From an uncultured Clostridia bacterium (GTDB taxonomy: Bacteria > Bacillota > Clostridia > Oscillospirales > Acutalibacteraceae), in NCBI GenBank assembly GCA_946187095.1, contig CAMHPW010000006.1:1-17973 (forward strand): a stretch of 17,973 nt of DNA, in the 5' to 3' direction. The position numbers and the translations under genes are program-made. This document shows positions 1 through 9,590 of this stretch, in pieces. The notes under the pieces are model-generated. The model was not told where the DNA came from and ran no database searches. It saw only the letters and a list, made by a program, of their open reading frames with translations. Positions within the stretch are counted from its first letter, which is position 1; every line of letters starts with the position of its first letter.

Positions 1-1
1 T

Positions 2-295
2 ATCCGAAAGATCAGCAGAGGTGTGATAAGGCATACCTGTACGGAAGAGGAAAAAAAATTGCTTTCATCAGGCAGACAGCCCGACAGGGATTTTATAAAG
101 ATATGGACAAGAAAGGAATGCTGTTCCAAATTTGACGGCAGGGGACTTTTGATGGACTTTTCGCAGATCAGTGAAGATATGCCTGAAATGAAGCATATCC
201 GTACTGTTGATTTCGGGGAATATATACTTTCCTACTATTCGGAAAAGCCCGTTGAGATCATTTACGTCAAAGCGGAAGAACTGTTTGGAATCTGA
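2..295 (+). CDS. 4'-phosphopantetheinyl transferase (Sfp-type), C-terminal part
   Basis: The gene is cut by the left window edge and its frame is open from base 2 to the TGA at 293-295. Sfp-type transferases move phosphopantetheine from CoA onto a serine of acyl, peptidyl or aryl carrier proteins. The visible part carries the family hallmark W-T-R-K-E-x-x-x-K (residues WTRKECCSK, about bases 107-133), whose Glu helps bind Mg2+ and whose Lys contacts CoA. It is followed by a Gly-rich turn (FDGRGL) and a short beta-rich tail, as in the second half of Sfp/EntD proteins. The N-terminal pseudo-repeat lies outside the window, so group and carrier protein cannot be judged. The next gene starts 16 bases after the stop, so they are probably co-transcribed. 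A standalone start at base 23 would lack the catalytic N-terminal half, so a truncated view is the better reading. Confidence 0.75.
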   Translation: MRKISRGVIRHTCTEEEKKLLSSGRQPDRDFIKIWTRKECCSKFDGRGLLMDFSQISEDMPEMKHIRTVDFGEYILSYYSEKPVEIIYVKAEELFGI

Positions 296-311
296 AAGGA
301 AGGAATCAGTT

Positions 312-1511
312 TTGAAAAAAGGAGAATACCGTTTTCAGGAGGTCTTTTTCAACGGACATCCTGCCAATAAGCAAAATCCGCATCCGCCTCCGCCAAGAAA
401 ATCGAAAGCGGCACCGCCTCCGCCGCCCGAAAATCCTCCTCCTCCACCTGTGCCGGAGGCGAAAATGCCGAAGGAAAGGCGTAAGAAACACAGACATATT
501 TTATTGAAGCTGATGATCATACTGACAGTGCTTTTGATCCTGGGGGGGACAGGCGGTGCATTTATTATTATTTCAAGAATAGAGTATGTAAGGGATGTTC
601 CCGATCATGAGGCAGTATCGGATGCTGTGGGGGAACTGAAAAGTGACAGTCAGGTTTATAATATCATGATCTTCGGTCAGGACAAGCATCAGGAAAATGA
701 AAACGGCAGAGCCGATACCATGCTGCTGATCTCCATTGATAAGAAGCATCATGCACTGAAGCAGACATCATTTCTGAGAGATATGTATCTTCCGATCTTC
801 GGGAAATACGAGGACAGGCTGAATGCGGCATTTGCAATAGGCGGTGCAAAGCTGGCGGTTGAGACCATTGAATATAATTTCAGGATAAAGATCGATAATT
901 ATATCATAGTGGATTTTGACAGCTTTGTTTCGATCGTGAACGGCATCGGCGGCATTGATATTCAACTTACGGGTGATGAGATCAATTATATCGACTGGCA
1001 GAGCTACAGAAACAGGCAGGTGGAATCGGAGCATGAATTGGATTCGGTCAAACTTGCCCCGAATGAATTGGGCGGATATGATATGCACCTCAACGGCAGG
1101 CAGGCTCTCTGGCACGCCAGAAATCGTGGGGAATCAGATGATACCCATTATTTCAAAGGAGATGACTTTGACCGTACCAAAAGGCAGCGTGAAGTGATCA
1201 GTGCCATTATGGATAAGATCAAGTCCACAAGTTATGCCGATCTTGTCAAAACCATGTATGAAGTAGCCCCGATGGTAGCGACAGATATGAATTTTGGCAG
1301 TGTGCTTTCAACCGTGATGTCCATGTTCCGATATCTGAGATATGAGCGGCTGGAATACAGAGTGCCGCAGTCGTTCAATTATACCGATCAGACGATCAAC
1401 GGTGCAGATGTTCTTGTGGTAGACAATTTGGAGGAAGAAGCCAATGCCCTTCATGAATTTATTTTCAACAAAGAACCTGGCTCACAGAAGGATTCGGAAG
1501 TGAGCAGTTAA
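312..1511 (+). CDS. LytR-CpsA-Psr (LCP) family wall-polymer transferase
   Basis: LCP proteins transfer undecaprenyl-pyrophosphate-linked glycopolymers (teichoic acid, capsule) to peptidoglycan outside the membrane. I choose the TTG at 312 because AAGGAAGG lies 8 bases upstream; this gives 399 residues. A longer in-frame start at 207 lies inside the preceding gene. Layout: cytoplasmic Pro-rich segment (about residues 24-47, several runs of 4-5 Pro), basic stretch (RRKKHRH, 56-62), one membrane helix (about 63-88), then the LCP domain (about 116-303). In the domain I see NGRADTMLLISID (131-143), LRDMYLPI (155-162; the family usually has SIPRDT), DRLNAAFAIGGA (168-179), IVNGIGGIDIQL (208-219), and NGRQALWHARNR ... 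DDFDRTKRQREV (261-295), which holds the pyrophosphate-binding Arg residues. The Pro-rich cytoplasmic tail is longer than usual. Family assignment is firm; the polymer substrate is unknown. Confidence 0.9.
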   Translation: MKKGEYRFQEVFFNGHPANKQNPHPPPPRKSKAAPPPPPENPPPPPVPEAKMPKERRKKHRHILLKLMIILTVLLILGGTGGAFIIISRIEYVRDVPDHEAVSDAVGELKSDSQVYNIMIFGQDKHQENENGRADTMLLISIDKKHHALKQTSFLRDMYLPIFGKYEDRLNAAFAIGGAKLAVETIEYNFRIKIDNYIIVDFDSFVSIVNGIGGIDIQLTGDEINYIDWQSYRNRQVESEHELDSVKLAPNELGGYDMHLNGRQALWHARNRGESDDTHYFKGDDFDRTKRQREVISAIMDKIKSTSYADLVKTMYEVAPMVATDMNFGSVLSTVMSMFRYLRYERLEYRVPQSFNYTDQTINGADVLVVDNLEEEANALHEFIFNKEPGSQKDSEVSS

Positions 1512-1516
1512 CAGCG

Positions 1517-1560
1517 AAAAGCCGTCTTATTTCGTAACAAATGAAATAAGGCGGCTTTTT
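1517..1560. terminator. Bidirectional rho-independent terminator between convergent genes
   Basis: The arm GCCGTCTTATTTC (1521-1533) pairs with GAAATAAGGCGGC (1543-1555), 13 base pairs including one G-U. It has a 9-base loop, an A-run on the left and a T-run on the right. It lies between the LCP gene (plus) and the hexosaminidase gene (minus), so it can serve both. It resembles the terminator at 6544-6594 in sequence as well as shape. Confidence 0.9.
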
Positions 1561-1573
1561 ATAAAAAGAGAAA

Positions 1574-2809
1574 TTATTGCTGTTTGAAGTATTTCCATGC
1601 AAGGATTCTTGTCACGGCATGGTCGATGAGGGATTCATCAAGAGTACCGTCAGAAATGGCGGCTTTGATGGACTCAACGGCATCTTCGATCATGGAATCG
1701 CCGATGGTGAGCATATCATTTCCTGCAAGGATGGCGGCAACGGCGGGAGAAGTGCCGCTTGTATATTCTGTAATAGCATCCATTTCCAGATCATCTGTAA
1801 CGACGATCCCCGTGAAACCGAGATCGTTTCTTAAAATATCATGCACGTTTTTGGAAAGGGAAGCAGGCTTTGAGCTGTCCATGCAGTTGACGATATTATG
1901 ACTGACCATTACGATATGAGCATTCTGTTTGATACCTTCTTCAAAGGGCTTGAAATCTTCATCAAGGAACTGCTGATAAGGTCTTTCATCGATGGCAATG
2001 CCTGTATGGGTATCCACATTGTTGCCATAGCCGGGGAAATGTTTCAGGCTTGCGGAAACGCCGTTGCTTTGGGCGATCTTTGTAAATTCGCTGACGAATT
2101 CGCAAACGGTGTCAACATCATGACCGATGGAACGGTAATACATGAAGTCATTTTCATCGAGAGAAATGTCGCATACGGGGGCAAAATTGACATCTATCTG
2201 AAAGTCATTGAGCATTTTGGCAAGGGCGAGAGCATTTTCTTTAATGGCAGCCATGCCGCCCTGGTCATAGATATCTCTGGGTGACCGGAATTCGCTGTCA
2301 TAGAGGGCGGATTTACTGCTGATCCTGACGACAGTGCCGCCTTCCTCGTCAACGGCTATCGTCATGGGAATCCCCTGTGAATGTATGTAGGAATCAATAT
2401 TGTCTTTGACTTGCTGTTTGGATTTGTCGGCAAAATCGACTCCGAACAGGACATAGCCGCCGATATGATATTTCTGAGCAAATCCGACGGCATCATATTG
2501 GGGACATCTTGAATAGAACATCTGACCGATTTTTTCATCAAGCGACATGGTGAGCATTTTCTGATAGGCAGGCTGATAGTAATGTGAGAAAATGCCATTA
2601 TCCTGCCAGCTTTCGGGAAAAGTTTCTCCGTATTCCTGTGAGGTTTGTTTTGAAGACTGTTGTGAAGGTTCTTTTGAAGATTCCTGCACTGCTGCGGAAG
2701 GTTGCAGGGAACTTTCGGGTTCGGAACTTTTCCGGGGCACGGGAAAGACCGTACAGGCAGAAAGGCACAAAGCCATCAGGACTGACAGAGCGGATATCGA
2801 TTTTTTCAT
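1574..2809 (-). CDS. nagZ: Beta-N-acetylhexosaminidase (GH3, NagZ-like), lipoprotein
   Basis: This enzyme removes terminal GlcNAc from peptidoglycan fragments in wall turnover or recycling. The 411-residue product starts with a lipoprotein signal: Lys-Lys, a hydrophobic core and LSAC, with lipidated Cys19. A Ser/Gln-rich linker (about 20-65) follows, then a single GH3 N-type TIM barrel. Motifs: IAVDEEGGTVVRI (151-163), KHFPGYGNNVDTH (256-268) with the Asp266-His268 dyad of NagZ enzymes as general acid/base, MVSHNIV (301-307), and VVTDDLEMDAI (336-346), whose first Asp of TDD (about 339) is the expected nucleophile. The DxH motif is specific to the NagZ branch of GH3, so a beta-glucosidase is unlikely. 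AAAGGAGAA lies just upstream of the ATG and overlaps the stop of the PHP gene 12 bases before it, so the two form an operon. The surface-anchored form suggests action on shed or exogenous muropeptides. Confidence 0.92.
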   Translation of the reverse strand: MKKSISALSVLMALCLSACTVFPVPRKSSEPESSLQPSAAVQESSKEPSQQSSKQTSQEYGETFPESWQDNGIFSHYYQPAYQKMLTMSLDEKIGQMFYSRCPQYDAVGFAQKYHIGGYVLFGVDFADKSKQQVKDNIDSYIHSQGIPMTIAVDEEGGTVVRISSKSALYDSEFRSPRDIYDQGGMAAIKENALALAKMLNDFQIDVNFAPVCDISLDENDFMYYRSIGHDVDTVCEFVSEFTKIAQSNGVSASLKHFPGYGNNVDTHTGIAIDERPYQQFLDEDFKPFEEGIKQNAHIVMVSHNIVNCMDSSKPASLSKNVHDILRNDLGFTGIVVTDDLEMDAITEYTSGTSPAVAAILAGNDMLTIGDSMIEDAVESIKAAISDGTLDESLIDHAVTRILAWKYFKQQ

Positions 2810-2821
2810 AGAAATTCTCCT

Positions 2822-3592
2822 TTAAAAGATAGTGTCAATGACGTTGAGACCGAGTGAATCGGCAGTTTTGTAGGCAAGTTCCACTTTGTCATCAAAGAGC
2901 TGATGAGGCTCATGGCAGTCTGAACCGATGATGACACGAATTTTAGTATCTTTTACCATATCCCAGAATTTCATATGGGGATAGGGATATCTTTCACCGT
3001 CGGGGAACGGGAACGGTTTTCTTCGGTAGCCGTTGGCATTGAATTCCAGAATGGCATCATTTTTTCTGGCACATCTGATGATAAGTTCGGAGGCTATATG
3101 ACAGTATTTATCCCACGGGAATGCGTTGATGAACATAAGATCAGGATGTGCAACGAATGCGAAAAAGCCCGATTCAATGCCCTGACATATTGCCTGGGCA
3201 TAGTCGATGTAATCTGCCGTACTTTCGGCAAAATAGATATTTTCTATGATACCGTTAGGTCTTGTATAAAAGTGTTCGCCGAGAGCGAGATATTCGATTT
3301 TATGGTCTTTGAACAGTTCTTTGTAATAAAATTTATACATGGGGTGATATTCCGCCTCAAGCCCTTTGAAAATCCGGATATCATATTTTTCTTTGAGGCG
3401 GTCAAGAGTGGAAAGATAATCGGGAAGTTCATTAAAGGGCATACGGTTGCCGAAATCATAGTTGGGAAAGGGTGCATGGTCGGAAAAGCCTAACTGCACG
3501 AGATTTTTTTTGACGGCTTCTTTGACATAGTCTTCTTCTTTGCCGAAAGCGTGGCGGCATCTTTTGCAATGGGTATGAAAATTGGTTTTCAT
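2822..3592 (-). CDS. PHP-domain histidinol-phosphatase (HisJ/HisK type)
   Basis: This family hydrolyses histidinol phosphate to histidinol, the penultimate step of histidine synthesis, using a metal centre in a PHP (polymerase and histidinol phosphatase) barrel. The 256 residues are typical for the family. Metal ligands visible in order: HTH at residues 6-8, FSDHAPFP at about 36-43, a Glu in GLEAEYHP, GEHF, AHPDL, LEFNANGYRR and, near the C-terminus, IGSDCHEPHQL. No other his gene is nearby, so a related PHP phosphoesterase role cannot be excluded. It is the first gene of a two-gene unit with the hexosaminidase; GGAG sits 8 bases before the ATG and a promoter is visible at 3617-3645. Confident of the family, less so of the exact substrate. 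Confidence 0.85.
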   Translation of the reverse strand: MKTNFHTHCKRCRHAFGKEEDYVKEAVKKNLVQLGFSDHAPFPNYDFGNRMPFNELPDYLSTLDRLKEKYDIRIFKGLEAEYHPMYKFYYKELFKDHKIEYLALGEHFYTRPNGIIENIYFAESTADYIDYAQAICQGIESGFFAFVAHPDLMFINAFPWDKYCHIASELIIRCARKNDAILEFNANGYRRKPFPFPDGERYPYPHMKFWDMVKDTKIRVIIGSDCHEPHQLFDDKVELAYKTADSLGLNVIDTIF

Positions 3593-3616
3593 TGTATCAT
3601 CTCCGTTTCAGAGAGT

Positions 3617-3645
3617 ATTTTACCATACTTTGCAGAAAAATACAA
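3617..3645 (-). promoter_or_regulatory. Sigma-A promoter for the phosphatase-hexosaminidase operon
   Basis: Read on the minus strand: -35 TTGTAT (3640-3645), 17-base spacer, -10 TAAAAT (3617-3622), about 25 bases upstream of the ATG at 3592. It is divergent from, and partly abuts, the promoter of the Nudix regulator operon. Confidence 0.7.
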
Positions 3646-3655
3646 TATAAAAGTA

Positions 3656-3685
3656 TTGACAAAAGTGTTTTGATTGTACTATAAT
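3656..3685 (+). promoter_or_regulatory. Sigma-A promoter of the Nudix/two-component operon
   Basis: Perfect hexamers TTGACA (3656-3661) and TATAAT (3680-3685) with an 18-base spacer, 34 bases upstream of the ATG at 3720. A strong promoter of this kind usually needs a repressor; the palindrome at 3685-3697 is the obvious place. Confidence 0.85.
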
Positions 3686-3697
3686 TGATATTATCAA
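3685..3697. promoter_or_regulatory. Candidate operator: 13-base palindrome at the transcription start
   Basis: TTGATA-T-TATCAA is a perfect inverted repeat with a one-base centre. It begins on the last base of the -10 box and covers the expected start site. The gene it precedes encodes a protein with a DNA-binding winged-helix tail, so autoregulation is a reasonable inference. AT-rich palindromes also occur by chance. Confidence 0.45.
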
Positions 3698-3719
3698 ATA
3701 ATTACTAACAGGTGATGAA

Positions 3720-4610
3720 ATGGAGATCAAAGATAAAAACGGACTGACTGAAAAGGAATTTCTGGAACAATACAGACCGGGCGATTATGAAAGACCGTCA
3801 GTGGCAGCGGATATGGTGATATTCACGGCAAGGGACTGTCAGGAAGACAATTACAGAAAACTGCCGGAGAAGAAACTGCAGGTGTTGCTGATCAGAAGGG
3901 GCGGACATCCGTATATCAATACATGGGCGTTGCCGGGGGGATTCGTTGAACCTGATGAAACAACGGAACAGGCGGCAAAAAGAGAACTTCTGGAAGAAAC
4001 AGGCGTGGAAAATATCTATCTGGAGCAGCTTTATACATTCAGTGAGCCGAAGCGTGATCCGAGAATGCGGGTAATGAGCTGTTCGTATATGGCACTTGTT
4101 GACAGTGAAAAAATAAGCGTTTCGGCAGGCGATGATGCCAGAAGTGCAGAATGGTTCAACGTGAGCCTGAAAAAAGAAAATACAGACGTACAGTCCGATC
4201 AAAGCGGATTTGTGAGTGTGACGGACTATGCCCTTGAGCTTGAAAAGGACGGTGAAGTTTTAACTGCAAAAATATGTCTGACGAAAACAAGAACAAACAG
4301 CGGTCTTGACAGCAAATATGAGATAACGGAAAGTCACGGGCTTGCCTTTGACCATGCGAAAATCATTGCATTTGCGGTATTGAGACTGAGGGGGAAAGTG
4401 ACTTATACGGATATTGCCCTGAATCTTCTGCCTGAATATTTCACCCTGACGGAACTCCAGCAGATATATGAAATCATTCTTGACAAAGAGCTTATCAAAG
4501 CCCCGTTCCGAAGAAAATACGGTATTCTTGCACAAAAAACGGATGCCTATTCCAAGGATGCAGGTCACAGACCGTCACAGCTTTTCAGGAAAAAATGGCT
4601 TGCGGAATGA
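3720..4610 (+). CDS. Nudix hydrolase with C-terminal winged helix (NrtR-like)
   Basis: The protein has 296 residues. The N-terminal half is a Nudix domain with an intact box, GFVEPDETTEQAAKRE (74-89) continuing LLEETGV (90-96), which matches GX5EX7REUXEEXGU. The C-terminal part (about 208-296: FDHAKIIAFAVLRLRGKV, LLPEYFTLTELQQIYEIIL, FRRKYGIL, HRPSQLFR) is the winged-helix domain of the NrtR family. These proteins sense ADP-ribose and repress NAD-synthesis or sugar-use genes. Because the catalytic box is intact, it may also hydrolyse an ADP-ribose-type compound. Start: AGGTGA 3 bases upstream of the ATG. The next gene's ribosome-binding site overlaps this stop, so it is co-transcribed with a two-component system. 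An NAD biosynthesis target is not visible in the window. Family certain; regulator versus enzyme unresolved. Confidence 0.85.
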   Translation: MEIKDKNGLTEKEFLEQYRPGDYERPSVAADMVIFTARDCQEDNYRKLPEKKLQVLLIRRGGHPYINTWALPGGFVEPDETTEQAAKRELLEETGVENIYLEQLYTFSEPKRDPRMRVMSCSYMALVDSEKISVSAGDDARSAEWFNVSLKKENTDVQSDQSGFVSVTDYALELEKDGEVLTAKICLTKTRTNSGLDSKYEITESHGLAFDHAKIIAFAVLRLRGKVTYTDIALNLLPEYFTLTELQQIYEIILDKELIKAPFRRKYGILAQKTDAYSKDAGHRPSQLFRKKWLAE

Positions 4611-4619
4611 GGTGAACGT

Positions 4620-5297
4620 ATGAGAATATTGGTAGTGGAAGATGAAATAGGCTTGGCGGATGCGGTCAGTGCGATCCTTTCAAAAGAAGGATATATCGTG
4701 GATACGGCAAATGACGGCAGGACAGGTCTTGACTATGCCTTGACGGGTAAATATGACTGTATTGTTCTGGATATCATGCTGCCTAAAATGAACGGTCTTG
4801 ATGTGCTGACCTATCTGAGAGTCAGGGAAATAGAAACGCCTGTATTATTGCTGACAGCAAAATCGGGGATTGACGATAAGATAAAAGGTCTGGACTGCGG
4901 TGCGGATGACTATCTGACAAAGCCGTTTGCCGCAGGTGAACTGCTTGCACGAATCAGGGCAATGACACGGCGGAAAGGCGTTACGCCTGATATCAACCCG
5001 AAATATAAAGATATCACGCTCGACTTGAAAAAGGGTGAAATTATTTGCGGTGTCAATTCCATTGTGCTTGGAAGGAAGGAATTTCAGATGATGGAACTGC
5101 TTGTTTCAAAGGCAGGACAGATCGTGACAAAAGAGGATTTCGTCAGAAAAATATGGGGAAATGCCGATGAAAGCGAATATAACAATGTGGAAGTGTATAT
5201 TTCGTTTCTGAGAAAGAAACTGCAGCTTCTGCATTCCGTTGTGCAGATCAAGACAAGGCGTGGCATCGGCTATTGTCTGGACGGTGGCATGGTATGA
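4620..5297 (+). CDS. OmpR/PhoB-family response regulator
   Basis: The protein has 225 residues: a receiver domain (1 to about 118) and a winged-helix DNA-binding domain (about 125-222). Receiver residues are all present: acidic pair Glu7-Asp8, phospho-acceptor Asp51 in IVLDIMLPKMNG, Thr79 in LLLTAK, and Lys101 in LTKPF. The effector domain shows the recognition-helix region NNVEVYISFLRKKL and the wing TRRGIGYCL typical of OmpR-like proteins. It is phosphorylated by the kinase encoded next to it and should bind direct repeats near its targets. GAGGTGA before the ATG overlaps the stop of the Nudix gene. Its own stop TGA overlaps the kinase ATG (ATGA), a strong sign of translational coupling. 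The signal and regulon are not evident. Confidence 0.95.
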   Translation: MRILVVEDEIGLADAVSAILSKEGYIVDTANDGRTGLDYALTGKYDCIVLDIMLPKMNGLDVLTYLRVREIETPVLLLTAKSGIDDKIKGLDCGADDYLTKPFAAGELLARIRAMTRRKGVTPDINPKYKDITLDLKKGEIICGVNSIVLGRKEFQMMELLVSKAGQIVTKEDFVRKIWGNADESEYNNVEVYISFLRKKLQLLHSVVQIKTRRGIGYCLDGGMV

Positions 5298-6511
5298 TCA
5301 GAAAGCTGAAGATCAAGATCACTGTGATATTGTCTGCCATTCTTGCCGTTGTGACAGTCGGTATTATGGCAACGATCAATATCATGGCACAGCTCAACAC
5401 TCAGACTCAGATCAATGAAAGACTGCTCAAAATAGCATACAATGACGGCAAGATTCCCCGTGAATACAGCGATACGAATATCTATCACGGAAATAACGAA
5501 GGGTATATCGATACATTTTCCGTATTGGTAGACGGTGCTTACAGGCTGATCGGGATATATACGGGCAGGATGGGGGAAGACAGTGATATCTCACAGGAAG
5601 ATTATATCGGGTATGCCAATACTGCCATCAATTCGAATGAATCCAAAGGTGAGATCGGCAGTTATGCCTATCTCATAGAGCTGAAACATTACGGTAAAAT
5701 CATCGTTTTTCTGGATATCAGTCAGTATCAGCAGGTCAATAAAAATTTATTTTTCACGACTCTTTTCATGGGGATCACGGCTATTATATTATTCACGCTG
5801 ATATCATTTGGTTTGTCTTTTTGGCTTGTGAAGCCCGTCAAAGAGAATTTTGAACGGCAAAAGCGATTCATTTCGGATGCAAGCCATGAATTGAAAACAC
5901 CGCTTGCCGTGATCAGTGCGAATACAGATGTATTGGAAAGTGAGATAGGCGAAAACAAATGGCTTGGCTATATCCGCTCGGAATCGCAGAGAATGAGTGA
6001 ATTGGTCAATGAACTGCTTATGCTGGCAAGGCTTGATGACAAAAGCGGTCATAAGCTCATCATGTCAGAGATCAATTTAAGTGATCTGGTCTTGATGACG
6101 GCACTGCCGTTTGAAAGCACTGTTTTTGAAATGGGAAAGAAATTTGATGTAGATGTACAGCCCGATATCAAATGCAAGGGTGATGAAAGTGCCTTAAAGC
6201 ATATTCTGACGATTCTAATAGACAATGCAATAAAATATTCCGCCGAACACGGCGAGATATCCGTGAAACTCTGTCAGCAGTCGAATAAGCATATCATTGA
6301 AGTGTATAATACAGGAGAGGGAATCAAGCCCGAAAATCTTTCAAAAATATTTGAAAGATTTTTCCGACAGGACGAGTCCCGCAACAGCAAGACAGGCGGT
6401 TACGGCTTAGGCTTGTCGATTGCCAAATCAAGCGTAGAGGCACACGGCGGAAAAATATCCGTACAAAGTGAATATGGCAAATGGGTGAAATTCACGGTCA
6501 CTCTCAATTAG
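5294..6511 (+). CDS. Sensor histidine kinase, partner of the response regulator
   Basis: The protein has 405 residues when started at the ATG that overlaps the regulator's stop. Layout: membrane helix 1 (about 9-31), extracytoplasmic sensor region of about 120 residues (32-150), helix 2 (about 152-178), then after a linker of only about 15 residues the HisKA domain with phospho-acceptor His198 in FISDASHELKTPLAVI. The HATPase domain shows the N box ILIDNAIKYS (308-317), G1 NTGEGI (339-344), F box IFERFFR (352-358) and G2 GGYGLGLSIAK (368-378). There is no room for a full HAMP domain, and the usual Asp of G1 is Asn here; both are seen in a subset of Firmicute kinases. The stop TAG lies inside a heptamer repeat block. 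Sensor specificity is unknown. Confidence 0.93.
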   Translation: MIRKLKIKITVILSAILAVVTVGIMATINIMAQLNTQTQINERLLKIAYNDGKIPREYSDTNIYHGNNEGYIDTFSVLVDGAYRLIGIYTGRMGEDSDISQEDYIGYANTAINSNESKGEIGSYAYLIELKHYGKIIVFLDISQYQQVNKNLFFTTLFMGITAIILFTLISFGLSFWLVKPVKENFERQKRFISDASHELKTPLAVISANTDVLESEIGENKWLGYIRSESQRMSELVNELLMLARLDDKSGHKLIMSEINLSDLVLMTALPFESTVFEMGKKFDVDVQPDIKCKGDESALKHILTILIDNAIKYSAEHGEISVKLCQQSNKHIIEVYNTGEGIKPENLSKIFERFFRQDESRNSKTGGYGLGLSIAKSSVEAHGGKISVQSEYGKWVKFTVTLN

Positions 6512-6540
6512 GAATGAGGAGTGAGGAATTAGGAATGAAT
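6506..6540 (+). repeat. Heptamer repeat block (TGAGGAA-type), left arm
   Basis: About five units of a seven-base repeat with variants (TAGGAAT, GAGGAGT, GAGGAAT). It starts at the kinase stop codon: the TAG is part of the first unit. It is inverted with respect to the block at 6618-6650, so the two can form the arms of a large stem around the terminator. Confidence 0.85.
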
Positions 6541-6543
6541 AAC

Positions 6544-6594
6544 AAAAGCCACTTTATTTCGTAAAAATCATTTACTGAAATAAAGTGGTTTTTT
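6544..6594. terminator. Bidirectional terminator between kinase and ispF
   Basis: CCACTTTATTTC (6549-6560) pairs perfectly with GAAATAAAGTGG (6577-6588). An inner helix GTAAA/TTTAC extends the stem. An A-run flanks the left and six T the right. The core (AAAAGCC...TTATTTCGTAA...GAAATAA) is shared with the terminator at 1517-1560. Confidence 0.9.
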
Positions 6595-6617
6595 ATATAA
6601 AATTGCTGTCCGAAAAT

Positions 6618-6650
6618 AATTCCTAACTCCTCATTCCTCATTCCTCATTG
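6618..6650 (-). repeat. Heptamer repeat block (TGAGGAA-type), right arm
   Basis: On the minus strand this reads as consecutive units TGAGGAA, TGAGGAA, TGAGGAG, TTAGGAA. It overlaps the 3' end of ispF and encodes that protein's last residues MRNEE and its TGA stop. Confidence 0.85.
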
Positions 6651-7116
6651 TTAAAGCGACACAATGGGCGGAAATGCCTTCCAATCTGCCCGTAAAGCCG
6701 AGTTTTTCTTCAGTAGTGGCTTTAATGCTGATATTGTCGATATCCGTATTCATGGCATTGGCAATACATTTTCTCATATCTTCGATATAGGGCTTCAATT
6801 TAGGTTTCTGTGCGATGACAGTCGCATCGATATTTGAAACGGTATAACCCTTTTGTGAAAGGATTTTCATGACTTCTTTAAGGAGTTCAATGCTGTCCGC
6901 ACCCTTGTATTTCATATCGGTATCGGGAAAATGTGTACCGATATCGCCGAGTGCCGCTGCACCTAAAAGTGAATCCATGATGGTGTGGACAAGTACATCA
7001 GCATCTGAGTGTCCAAGCAATCCTTTTTCATAGGGAATCTCCACACCGCCCAAAATCAATTTTCTGCCGTCTGCAAATTTGTGCACATCATAGCCGTGAC
7101 CTACTCTTATTTTCAC
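6631..7116 (-). CDS. ispF: 2-C-methyl-D-erythritol 2,4-cyclodiphosphate synthase
   Basis: IspF cyclises CDP-methylerythritol 2-phosphate, releasing CMP, in the MEP pathway to isoprenoids; it works as a trimer in the cytoplasm. The 161 residues match the family length. Zinc ligands are Asp10 and His12 (GYDVH) and His44 after [11 protein letters not shown]. The substrate-binding segments [11 protein letters not shown] (57-67) and the family signature [18 protein letters not shown] (131-148) are intact. The start is GTG at 7114-7116, with GGAGGGAG a few bases upstream. This GTG overlaps the ancestral clpC stop (GTGA), so ispF is the fifth gene of the clpC operon. The C-terminus ends ...ALT followed by MRNEE, the last five residues being encoded by a heptamer repeat block instead of family-conserved sequence. 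The core is complete, so it is probably functional. Confidence 0.95.
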   Translation of the reverse strand: MKIRVGHGYDVHKFADGRKLILGGVEIPYEKGLLGHSDADVLVHTIMDSLLGAAALGDIGTHFPDTDMKYKGADSIELLKEVMKILSQKGYTVSNIDATVIAQKPKLKPYIEDMRKCIANAMNTDIDNISIKATTEEKLGFTGRLEGISAHCVALTMRNEE

Positions 7117-7343
7117 TTTACTCCCTCCGCAATGTCAAATTGATATTCACCGTTTTCATAACGGCACGTTACGATGTCACCGCTTTTTATTGAGCCGTCA
7201 AGCATTTTTTCGGATATGGCATCTTCAATATTCGACTGGATCGCTCTTTTGAGAGGTCTTGCACCGTATATTTCATCAAAGCCCGCTTTTGCAACGGCTT
7301 CAATGGCACTGTCATCAAATTCGGCTTTGATATCGAGGTCATT
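7113..7343 (-). pseudogene. clpC: Stranded C-terminal 76 codons of clpC, after an in-frame TAG
   Basis: Reading on past the TAG at 7344-7346 in the same frame gives 76 codons ending at TGA (7113-7115). They continue the ClpC C-terminal subdomain: NDLDIKAEFDDSAIEAV, GFDEIYGARPLKRAI and IEDAISEKMLDG. GARPLKRAI is the sensor-2 motif of the second AAA+ module. There is no frameshift, only one stop codon; a T-to-A change in TTG (Leu) or A-to-T in AAG (Lys) would explain it. The stop overlaps the ispF start by GTGA, which shows the frame was recently continuous. It has no obvious start or ribosome-binding site of its own. Confidence 0.85.
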
Positions 7344-9572
<2,229 letters not shown>

Positions 9573-9590
9573 AACACATACCCCTTTCTT

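Noticed and set aside
306..520. Two minus-strand frames opposite the start of the LCP gene, rich in Arg or Gly
   Set aside because: They are the reverse image of the Pro codons (CCG/CCT runs) in the LCP gene and have no ribosome-binding site.
5273..5293. TTG start for the sensor kinase seven codons upstream
   Set aside because: The ATG at 5294 overlaps the regulator stop as ATGA, the usual arrangement, and begins with the basic residues expected before the first membrane helix.
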